Origin: Streptosporangiaceae bacterium
Lineage (GTDB): Bacteria; Actinomycetota; Actinomycetes; Streptosporangiales; Streptosporangiaceae
NCBI GenBank assembly: GCA_030050125.1
Contig: JASIJN010000289.1
Span: 1-5,918, forward strand
Direction of reading: 5' to 3'
DNA length: 5,918 bases
The notes under the pieces are model-generated. The model did no database searches, was not told the DNA's origin, and saw nothing but the letters and a program-made list of their open reading frames with translations. Shown here in pieces: positions 1 through 4,858 of this stretch. How positions within the stretch are numbered: the first letter of the stretch is position 1; each line of letters begins with the position of its first letter. A program made the translations under genes and the position numbers.

Positions 1-242
1 GGCCTCACCCGGCGCACATCCGGGCCCACCGACTCCACCACCCCCGCGCCCTCATGCCCCCCCACCACCGGGAACCGCACCGGCGCGTCGCCCCTGGTGA
101 TGTGATTGTCGGAATGGCACAGCCCGGCCGCGTAGAACTTCACCCGGACCTCGTGCGCCTTCGGCTCATCCAGCTCCAGGTCGGCGATCTCCCAGCCCAG
201 ATGCGGGCCACGGGCGATCGCGGCGCGCGTCGTGATGCTCAT
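1..242 (-). CDS. NDMA-type zinc alcohol dehydrogenase, N-terminal part (runs off left edge)
   Basis: Only the first 80 residues are in the window. They form the start of the GroES-like catalytic domain of a medium-chain zinc-dependent alcohol dehydrogenase. The run AAGLCHSDNHITRGD (residues 38-52) carries the first catalytic-zinc ligand, Cys42, with the family's C-H-S-D context. VVGGHEGAGVVESVGP (59-74) carries the second ligand pair, His63-Glu64. The wording of both motifs resembles the NDMA-dependent alcohol dehydrogenase subfamily, whose members are thought to hold NAD(H) tightly and to recycle it through mycofactocin; this subfamily call is from recall of the family. The Rossmann domain and structural zinc loop lie outside. 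The ATG at 242-240 overlaps the stop of the upstream UGSC gene as ATGA and has only a weak Shine-Dalgarno match, so translation is probably coupled. Substrate unknown; a general MDR dehydrogenase is the alternative. Confidence 0.88.
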   Translation of the reverse strand, partial: MSITTRAAIARGPHLGWEIADLELDEPKAHEVRVKFYAAGLCHSDNHITRGDAPVRFPVVGGHEGAGVVESVGPDVRRVR

Positions 243-787
243 ACCAGCGCCGGCTCGGTGAGCAGCGCGACGATCGCGGGGATGGCCTGCCGGGCGCGTT
301 CCCGCACGCCGTCCGGGGTCAGGCTGGCGACCGGGTGCGGGGTGGTGACGTACCGGTAGCCGGGCGCGCCGCGCAGGTCGGCCATCGCGTCGGCGCTGAC
401 CGTGAACGCGTCGCTGCAGATCACCACGGCCGGGACGCCGGACTGTTCCAGCAGCAGCCCGTCGGCCACCGCGGACGCGCTGCAGGATCCGCAGTCGCCC
501 ACCCCGGTGACCACGACATCGCACTCGGCGCGAAGCCGCTCCAGCGTGGCCTCCGGCGCGGTGTCGACGATGTTGGGCTTCTTGGTGGCCAGCACGATGG
601 TCGTGCCGTACTGCTCGCCGAGCAGCAGGCCGACCTGGTCAAGGAACTGCTCGGCGTTGCGCTTGGTGTTGGCCAGAAGTCCCAGCCGCAGGCCGGACAG
701 GCTGCCCGGGCGGGCGGCCAGCGCCGCCTGGCCGGGCCGCGAGTCGGCGACCGGGCCGATGGTGGGGTCGATGATGCTGTCGAACAC
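239..787 (-). CDS. UGSC-family protein, Cys homologue of a selenoprotein family
   Basis: A 182-aa soluble protein with no signal peptide or membrane segment. The signature is GVGDCGSCSASAVADG (residues 95-110), which matches the family named after its Sec-Gly-Ser-Cys (UGSC) motif. Here residue 99 is an ordinary TGC Cys codon (491-493), giving a C99-G-S-C102 pair. Downstream, SGVPAVVICSDAFTVSADAM and the HPVASL run match the family's GxP-Val-x-x-x-F and HP-(L/V)-A segments; the N-terminal half has LGLLANTKRNAEQFLDQV. The biochemical role of the family is not established; a thiol-based redox or thiol-substrate function is inferred from the motif. The GTG start at 787 is chosen because GAGGAGG (793-799) sits five bases upstream. 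The stop overlaps the ATG of the alcohol dehydrogenase by four bases, so the two are almost certainly co-translated and probably act together. Confidence 0.85.
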   Translation of the reverse strand: MFDSIIDPTIGPVADSRPGQAALAARPGSLSGLRLGLLANTKRNAEQFLDQVGLLLGEQYGTTIVLATKKPNIVDTAPEATLERLRAECDVVVTGVGDCGSCSASAVADGLLLEQSGVPAVVICSDAFTVSADAMADLRGAPGYRYVTTPHPVASLTPDGVRERARQAIPAIVALLTEPALV

Positions 788-792
788 GGCGG

Positions 793-799
793 CCTCCTC
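793..799 (-). promoter_or_regulatory. Ribosome binding site of the UGSC gene
   Basis: On the minus strand GAGGAGG is followed by a five-base spacer and the GTG at 787. It is a near-ideal Shine-Dalgarno sequence and decides the GTG start; no better in-frame start lies upstream. Confidence 0.8.
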
Positions 800-844
800 G
801 CAGCGGCGCCCATGCCGCGAGCGCCTCGCTCACCGTGACGTTAC

Positions 845-865
845 GGCCGCGGGCCCCGCGCGGCC
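845..865 (-). terminator. Possible hairpin terminator or attenuator after the E1-like gene
   Basis: Arms GGCCGCG (845-851) and CGCGGCC (859-865) form a perfect seven-base-pair GC stem with a seven-base loop, 85 bases beyond the stop of the E1-like gene. No T-tract follows, which is common for high-GC actinobacterial hairpins but makes a terminator call weak. Confidence 0.35.
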
Positions 866-950
866 AGCCCTGTTGCCGCGACGCGGAACTGTGTCGCGCC
901 CCCGGAGCCAGATCCGCGGACCGGGACCGGCCAGGGCCGAGACGTGGCGT

Positions 951-3332
951 TCAGTACAAAGACAGGGCCGCCAGGGCCGCGTTGACTATGGAGCCCGCGT
1001 CGAGGTCGTGCGCGCGGTAGAGGTCGCTGACCGTGCCCGACTGCCCGAACGAGTCCACGCCGAGGCTGACCGCGGGCACGCCCAGGGCCGACCCGAGCCA
1101 GCTCAGGGTGTGCGAGGCCGCGTCGTGCACGGTCACGACCGGGGCCCGGGCGGGGAAAACGGTGCGCAGCGCGCCGGGGATCGACGGCGTGGTCGCGGTG
1201 CGGACCCCCTGGCGCAGGGTCCGCTGCCAGGACCGGTAGAGCCGGTCGGCCGAGGTGACGTCGACCACGTGAGCGGCCACACCCTCCTCGCCCAGCTCGG
1301 CGGCCGCGGTGAGCACCTCGGGCAGGACCGCGCCCGAGGCGGCCAGGTGGACCGCGGGCGCGCCGTCGGCCGCGGCCTGCGACGCGTCGATCAGCCGGTA
1401 GGCGCCGGCCAGGACCTGGCGGCGCAGGATCGCGTCGCCCAGGCGGTCGCGGGCCCGGGCGAACGGATCCTGGTCGATGGCGCGGGTGGAGAGCCGGAAG
1501 TAACACGAGCCGTCCTCGGTGATGGCCGTGCCCGGCGGCGCGGCGTCCGGGGCGGCGATCGACTGCAGCGCGCCGCAGAGCAGCCAGTCGAGGGCGCCCG
1601 CGTAGGCGGGCTCGATGAACGTGACGTTCGGCAGCTCCAGGCCGACCGACGCGGTGATCGTCGACTGGTGCGCTCCCCCCTCCGGGGCCAGGGAGACGCC
1701 GGACGGGGTACCGGCCACCACGAAGCGCGCGCCCGAGTACACCGAGTAGACGAAGGCGTCGAGGCCGCGCAGCACGAACGGGTCGTACACCGTGCCGACC
1801 GGCAGCAGCGGCTGGCCGGACAGGTCGAAGGACAGGCCGAGCTGGCCGAGCAGCAGGAACAGGTTCATCTCGCTGATGCCCAGCTCGATGTGCTGGCCCT
1901 GGGGCCCCTCCGACCACTTCAGCGCGGGATCCTCGGTCCAGGAACGGCGGGCCGCCGGACTGAAGACGCCCATCCGGTTGATGAAGCCGGCCAGATTGGT
2001 CGAGGTGGCGACGTCGGGCGCGACGGTGACCAGGTATGGCGCCACGCGCTCGTCGCGAGACAGGCCGACCAGGATCCGGCCGAACGCCTCCTGGGTGGAT
2101 ATCGGGCGTCCCGCGCGCAGGCCGGACGACTCGGGCACGGCCAGCCGCGGCCAGGCCGCCCGCGGCTCCCGGACCAGGTGCTCCCGCCGAGCCGCCACCC
2201 ACTGCCCCGCCCGGGTCATCGGGTCGAGCCGGTCCCACTCGGTGGCCAGGGTCAGGCCCAGGCGCTCGCGCATCTCGTCGACCTGGGCCGAGGAGAGCAG
2301 CAGGGAGTGGTTGCGCGGGTGGCCGGCCAGGGGCAGGCCCCAGCCCTTGACCGTGTAGGCGAACACCACGCTGGGCCGGTCCTTCTCCCGGTCGCACTCG
2401 GCGAAGACCTCCAGCAGCGAGCCGAAGTCGTGCCCGGCCAGATCGGTGACCAGGGCGGCCAGCTCGGCGTCGTCGGCGATCGTGGCGCAGAACCGCCGGA
2501 CGTCCCCGGGGGCGCCGTCCAGGAACCGGGCCGCCGCCGCGTCCGGCGGCAGCCCGAACAGCGACTGGTAATGCTCGTTGGACATCTCATCGATCCAGGA
2601 GCGCAGCGCCGCACCGCCGGGGCGCGCGAACGCGGCCTGCAGCCGGTGCCCGTACTTGGCCTCGACCACGTGCCAGCCGGCCGCGGCGAACTGCTGCTTC
2701 CACTGGGCGATCCGGATCCCGGGCACGACCCGGTCCAGCGACTGGCGGTTCACGTCCACGATCCACATCACGTCGCCGAGACCGTCGGTGGCCGGGTCGG
2801 CGACCGCCTCCCAGATGTTGCCCTCGTCCAGTTCGGCGTCGCCGATCAGTGCCACGAACCGGCTGCGCGGCCTGGGCCCGAAGTGAGCGTCGACGTAGCG
2901 GCGGGTCAGGGCGGCGAACAGCGGCGCGGCGGCGCCGAGGCCCACCGATCCGGTGGAAAAGTCCACCGGATCCGGGTCCTTGGTCCGGCTCGGGTAGGAC
3001 TGCAGGCCGCCGAACGCCCGCAGCGTCGGCAGGTAGCCGCGGTCGAGGTTGCCGAGCAGGTACTGGATGGCGTGGAAGACCGGGGAGGCGTGCGGCTTCA
3101 CGCTCACTTTGTCCGGAGCATCCAGGTACGCGAAATAGAGCGCGGTCATGACGGTGACCAGGCTGGCGCTCGACGCCTGGTGGCCGCCTACCTTCACGCC
3201 GTCGCTGGTGTCGCGATCGTGGTTGGCGGCGTCGACGATGCGGGTAGCCAGCCACAGCACCCGCTGCTGGATGGTGTCCAGGACGGCCAGGTCGGCGCCG
3301 ACCCCGGCTGGCCCGGCCATGGTCTCGGCCAT
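951..3332 (-). CDS. Stand-alone ThDP enzyme, AceE-type pyruvate dehydrogenase E1 / transketolase-like
   Basis: A 793-aa cytoplasmic thiamine-diphosphate enzyme laid out like homodimeric 2-oxoacid dehydrogenase E1 (AceE) and transketolase. The N-terminal domain has VGGHQASSAS (His51) and the ThDP/Mg motif starting GDAELDEG (164-171) and ending with Asn195 in VDVNRQSLD. The following QFAAAGWHVVEAKYG and the dispersed GHPRNHS (338-342) are AceE-like. The middle pyrimidine-binding domain has IELGISEMN, where Glu488 fits the cofactor-activating Glu, and PEGGAHQS (His555). The C-terminal domain ends with SFGQSGTVSDLYRAHDLDAGSIV, close to the AceE tail. It is shorter than E. coli AceE (887 aa) and has no lipoyl domain; no E2 or E3 lies in the window, so the acceptor and substrate are unknown. 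ATG 3332 gives the usual type of N-terminus; GTG 3341 and GTG 3368 are in-frame alternatives. The thioesterase lies 81 bases upstream. Confidence 0.85.
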   Translation of the reverse strand: MAETMAGPAGVGADLAVLDTIQQRVLWLATRIVDAANHDRDTSDGVKVGGHQASSASLVTVMTALYFAYLDAPDKVSVKPHASPVFHAIQYLLGNLDRGYLPTLRAFGGLQSYPSRTKDPDPVDFSTGSVGLGAAAPLFAALTRRYVDAHFGPRPRSRFVALIGDAELDEGNIWEAVADPATDGLGDVMWIVDVNRQSLDRVVPGIRIAQWKQQFAAAGWHVVEAKYGHRLQAAFARPGGAALRSWIDEMSNEHYQSLFGLPPDAAAARFLDGAPGDVRRFCATIADDAELAALVTDLAGHDFGSLLEVFAECDREKDRPSVVFAYTVKGWGLPLAGHPRNHSLLLSSAQVDEMRERLGLTLATEWDRLDPMTRAGQWVAARREHLVREPRAAWPRLAVPESSGLRAGRPISTQEAFGRILVGLSRDERVAPYLVTVAPDVATSTNLAGFINRMGVFSPAARRSWTEDPALKWSEGPQGQHIELGISEMNLFLLLGQLGLSFDLSGQPLLPVGTVYDPFVLRGLDAFVYSVYSGARFVVAGTPSGVSLAPEGGAHQSTITASVGLELPNVTFIEPAYAGALDWLLCGALQSIAAPDAAPPGTAITEDGSCYFRLSTRAIDQDPFARARDRLGDAILRRQVLAGAYRLIDASQAAADGAPAVHLAASGAVLPEVLTAAAELGEEGVAAHVVDVTSADRLYRSWQRTLRQGVRTATTPSIPGALRTVFPARAPVVTVHDAASHTLSWLGSALGVPAVSLGVDSFGQSGTVSDLYRAHDLDAGSIVNAALAALSLY
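2947..2972. repeat. Perfect 11-bp inverted repeat inside the E1-like coding sequence
   Basis: Arms GATCCGGTGGA (2947-2957) and TCCACCGGATC (2962-2972) are perfectly complementary around the tetraloop AAAG. A second, overlapping inverted repeat (CCACCG 2942-2947 with CGGTGG 2951-2956) competes for the middle arm. The stretch encodes DPVDFSTGSVG, a conserved segment before the GLG motif, so coding constraint may explain part of it. Confidence 0.7.
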
Positions 3333-3413
3333 TGCTCCCACGCCCCCCTCACGGCTGCCGGCTCGCACCCCCGTGTTCCCCGCATGCTAACCGGACCAGG
3401 CCTGTGACCTGCG

Positions 3414-3806
3414 TCAGGAGGCGTCGGCGGCCAGCCGGGCCCGCTCCTGCGCGGTGAAGGGGACCGGCTTGCGCAGGCCGGCGTCCCAGCGGACCGAGAC
3501 CACCCGGGCCTGCGCCGCCACCTCGCCCGACGGCGTACGGATCGTCTCGCGAGTGGTCAGGCTGGTGCTCCCGAGGCGTTCCACCTCGATGTGCACGCTC
3601 ACCCGCCGATCGGGGTAGCGGACCTCGGCTCGCAGGTCGAGCTCGACCCGGACCACCACGTAGATCGGGTCGCTGCCGAGGACCCGCGCGTAGAACGCGT
3701 CCCGGCCCTCCTCGAGATAGGTCAGGAATACGGCGTGGTTGACGTGACCCAGGGCGTCCACGTCACGCCACCTGACGTCCACGTGATGCTCGACGCTCGC
3801 ACTCAC
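3414..3806 (-). CDS. Hotdog-fold acyl-CoA thioesterase (4HBT/YbgC-like)
   Basis: A single-domain 130-aa protein, the usual length for the 4-hydroxybenzoyl-CoA thioesterase/YbgC/FadM group. The N-terminal signature is VRWRDVDALGHVNHAVFLTYLEEGRDAFY (residues 11-39): Asp17, in D-x-D-x-x-G-H-V-N, occupies the place of the catalytic Asp of the Pseudomonas 4HBT enzyme, and Y30-LEEGR follows on the hotdog helix. The central strands (YVVVRVELDLRAEVRYPDRRVSVHIEVERLGSTS) and RVVSVRWD complete the fold. It should hydrolyse acyl-CoA or another acyl thioester in the cytoplasm; the acyl group cannot be read from sequence. The GTG at 3806 is chosen because GAGGTGG (3811-3817) lies just upstream. No terminator is visible in the 81 bases before the E1-like gene, so the two may form an operon. 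Confidence 0.88.
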   Translation of the reverse strand: MSASVEHHVDVRWRDVDALGHVNHAVFLTYLEEGRDAFYARVLGSDPIYVVVRVELDLRAEVRYPDRRVSVHIEVERLGSTSLTTRETIRTPSGEVAAQARVVSVRWDAGLRKPVPFTAQERARLAADAS

Positions 3807-3810
3807 GCGC

Positions 3811-3817
3811 CCACCTC
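3811..3817 (-). promoter_or_regulatory. Ribosome binding site of the thioesterase gene
   Basis: GAGGTGG on the minus strand matches the anti-Shine-Dalgarno well and lies four bases from the GTG at 3806, fixing that start. No in-frame ATG offers a better alternative upstream. Confidence 0.75.
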
Positions 3818-3873
3818 ACAGCCAAGAACATTTCGGGCCACGGCGCCACGGCCGTCACGGACGGCCGCCTCCC

Positions 3874-3884
3874 GGCATGATGCC
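3874..3884. promoter_or_regulatory. Possible operator palindrome upstream of the thioesterase gene
   Basis: GGCAT-G-ATGCC is a perfect 5-1-5 palindrome centred 73 bases upstream of the thioesterase start, within promoter range. The regulator is unknown and chance is not excluded. Confidence 0.3.
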
Positions 3885-4023
3885 AGCCCCGGGCCCCGGC
3901 ACTCGATCCGCTTTACCATCAGGGCGGACGGCAATAAGACGCCGAGACGGCATGACAGCAGGCCAAGAAACGCCATATCACCGGCTCGCCGACCATTGCC
4001 GGGGACCTCGATACTTCGCTGGT

Positions 4024-4051
4024 AACCGGGAATCCGTCATCGGATTCGGTT
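4024..4051. repeat. Bulged hairpin in the gene-free region
   Basis: GAATCCG (4030-4036) and CGGATTC (4041-4047) form a seven-base-pair stem closed by TCAT. Beyond a two-base bulge (4028-4029), AACC (4024-4027) pairs with GGTT (4048-4051), giving eleven pairs in all. Two further inverted repeats follow within 60 bases. It may be a structured RNA element, an old terminator or a protein-binding site; no T-run follows on either strand. Confidence 0.55.
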
Positions 4052-4208
4052 GACGCGGCGAGCGGCCTGGTCTAGTTGGCAGTTGCCAGATCCTGACGCC
4101 CGGATCGAGGCCGAGAACATTGGTCGCTAGACGATCGCGTCGCACGCCGATACAACGCACCGATTAGAGTCACCGGTGATGACCAGCAGGGTGCGCTCAG
4201 CAACGGCT

Positions 4209-4246
4209 GGCCTGGCGTGTTCATGGCATCATGAATGCGCCAGGCC
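4209..4246 (-). terminator. Strong hairpin 14 bases after lsr2, probable terminator
   Basis: Arms 4209-4225 and 4230-4246 pair over 17 positions around the loop GCAT. The outer nine pairs (GGCCTGGCG/CGCCAGGCC) and the inner six (TTCATG/CATGAA) are perfect; two positions between them (4218/4237 and 4219/4236) are G-U wobbles in plus-strand RNA but A-C mismatches in minus-strand RNA. Its place right behind the lsr2 stop suggests a terminator. There is no T-run on the minus strand, so it would be of the U-less actinobacterial type, or an mRNA 3'-end stabiliser. Confidence 0.6.
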
Positions 4247-4260
4247 GACGCTGCCGCAGG

Positions 4261-4587
4261 CTAGTGAGCCGCCTCGTATTGACGCATGATGTCGGCGCTG
4301 ACCCGGCCTCGCTCGGACACCTTCAATCCGCGCTCCCTGGCCCAGGCCCGCACCGCCCCGCGGTCGACCGATGACCCGCCCTGGCGCCCCGCGCCACGGC
4401 GAGCGGCGGCGCGCGGAGCCTTGCGACCAGCCTCGATGAACGGGGCCAGCGCCTTTTCCAGTTTGACACGGTTCCTCTCGGCGAGATCGATTTCGTAGAC
4501 CACGCCGTCCAAGCCGAACGAGACCGTCTCGGCGTTCTCTGACCCGTCAAGATCGTCGGTGACGATCACCGATACGCTTTTCGACAT
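4261..4587 (-). CDS. lsr2: Lsr2-family nucleoid-associated DNA-bridging protein
   Basis: A 108-aa protein of normal Lsr2 length. The N-terminal dimerisation/oligomerisation domain is clear: VIVTDDLDGSENAETVSFGLDGVVYEIDLAERN (8-39), followed by a helix to about residue 53. A flexible basic linker (54-72, Arg/Ala/Gly-rich) leads to the C-terminal DNA-binding domain, VRAWARERGLKVSERGRVSADIMRQYEAAH, with the RGR tripeptide (93-95) that inserts into the minor groove of AT-rich DNA in this family. Lsr2 is the actinobacterial counterpart of H-NS and silences horizontally acquired and specialised-metabolite genes. The ATG at 4587 is chosen because it gives the standard N-terminus; a frame open back to 4656 would add an unrelated stretch. 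No Shine-Dalgarno precedes it, and a promoter sits directly upstream, indicating a leaderless mRNA. Many actinomycetes have more than one lsr2 paralogue. Confidence 0.95.
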   Translation of the reverse strand: MSKSVSVIVTDDLDGSENAETVSFGLDGVVYEIDLAERNRVKLEKALAPFIEAGRKAPRAAARRGAGRQGGSSVDRGAVRAWARERGLKVSERGRVSADIMRQYEAAH

Positions 4588-4623
4588 GACACTGATAATC
4601 GGGCTCAAATAAGCGGCTGTCAA
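4588..4623 (-). promoter_or_regulatory. Promoter of lsr2, predicting a leaderless transcript
   Basis: On the minus strand a perfect -35 hexamer TTGACA (4618-4623) is separated by exactly 17 bases from GATTAT (4595-4600), a four-of-six match to TATAAT. Seven bases after the -10 comes the A of the lsr2 ATG, which is where transcription should begin. The absence of any Shine-Dalgarno sequence agrees with a leaderless mRNA, a frequent arrangement in Actinobacteria. Confidence 0.75.
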
Positions 4624-4676
4624 ATGGGGCGCGCCGCGAAAAGGATGGCGGGGCATGAATCCCGAGGAGAGTACCG

Positions 4677-4774
4677 TCTGCGGCCGGTTGCGATGGAGCC
4701 GAACGGCCGCCTTGCGATCGGGCTGAACGGCCGCCTTGCGACCGGGGCAGAACGGCCGCCATCCGCCTCATGGA
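4677..4774. repeat. Tandem 24/25-bp repeats upstream of lsr2
   Basis: Three units begin GAACGGCCGCC at 4701, 4725 and 4750 (spacing 24 and 25). The first two share the 17-base run GAACGGCCGCCTTGCGA; the third diverges after GAACGGCCGCC. A degenerate copy (CGGCCG...TTGCGAT) precedes them at about 4677-4700. They lie 80-140 bases upstream of the lsr2 -35 element, and each contains the palindrome CGGCCG. No coding explanation is convincing. Confidence 0.75.
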
Positions 4775-4825
4775 AGGCGGCGCTGGCTCGCCGTAAATTA
4801 ACGCCTGCCGCGGCGCCGGCCCCGA

Positions 4826-4847
4826 AAATCGCGGTGCGCGGGCACCG
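4826..4847 (-). terminator. Probable terminator of the LLM oxidoreductase gene
   Basis: On the minus strand CGGTGC-CCGC-GCACCG (4832-4847) forms a six-base-pair GC hairpin 12 bases after the stop, followed by a short T-run in CGATTTTCGG. A second hairpin, ACCGGC/GCCGGT (4844-4859), overlaps it and abuts the stop codon. This is a modest intrinsic terminator that would separate the gene from lsr2. Confidence 0.5.
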
Positions 4848-4858
4848 GCGGCGGCCGG

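Larger units (their letters stand above)
788..950. other. Intergenic region between the E1-like gene and the UGSC gene, with palindromes
   Basis: This 163-base gap holds no credible gene. It contains three inverted repeats: GCGAG-CGC-CTCGC (817-829), GTGACGTTAC (835-844; palindromic as GTnACGTnAC), and GGCCGCG/CGCGGCC with a seven-base loop (845-851 and 859-865). The last could terminate or attenuate the transcript leaving the E1-like gene, although no T-run follows it on the minus strand. The two shorter palindromes lie 30-57 bases upstream of the UGSC start, where an operator would be expected. No convincing -35/-10 pair was found, so whether the UGSC-dehydrogenase pair has its own promoter is open. 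Confidence 0.5.
3807..4260. other. Gene-free region rich in inverted repeats
   Basis: This 454-base stretch between lsr2 and the thioesterase gene has no credible gene: the only open frames are short, lack ribosome binding sites and look like random high-GC protein. It does hold many inverted repeats: CGGCCGT/ACGGCCG (3849-3867), GGCAT-G-ATGCC (3874-3884), a bulged hairpin (4024-4051), TGGCA-GT-TGCCA (4077-4088), GATCC/GGATC (4089-4106), the perfect palindrome TCACCGGTGA (4170-4179), and the lsr2-proximal hairpin (4209-4246). It probably contains the thioesterase promoter, but no -35/-10 pair stands out. Confidence 0.6.

Noticed and set aside
841..2397. A 518-codon minus-strand frame inside the E1-like gene
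   Set aside because: It overlaps the E1-like gene in another frame and encodes Arg/Pro/Gly-rich sequence with no motif; the frame with AceE/transketolase motifs is clearly the real one.
402..3407. A 1001-codon open frame on the plus strand across the UGSC and E1-like genes
   Set aside because: It is antisense to two well-supported genes. Its product is Arg/Gly/Gln/Val-rich with no recognisable domain, as expected for the mirror frame of high-GC coding DNA.
3822..4121. Shared 11-mer CCRAGAACATT at 3822-3832 and 4111-4121
   Set aside because: One near-identical 11-mer pair within about 450 bases is close to chance expectation, and the flanks do not match.
3978..4160. A 60-codon minus-strand frame in the gap after lsr2
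   Set aside because: No ribosome binding site and no recognisable motif, and it spans the hairpin cluster; I treat it as non-coding.
4677..4774. CRISPR array
   Set aside because: The units are adjacent, without unique spacers, and there are no cas genes; these are simple tandem repeats.
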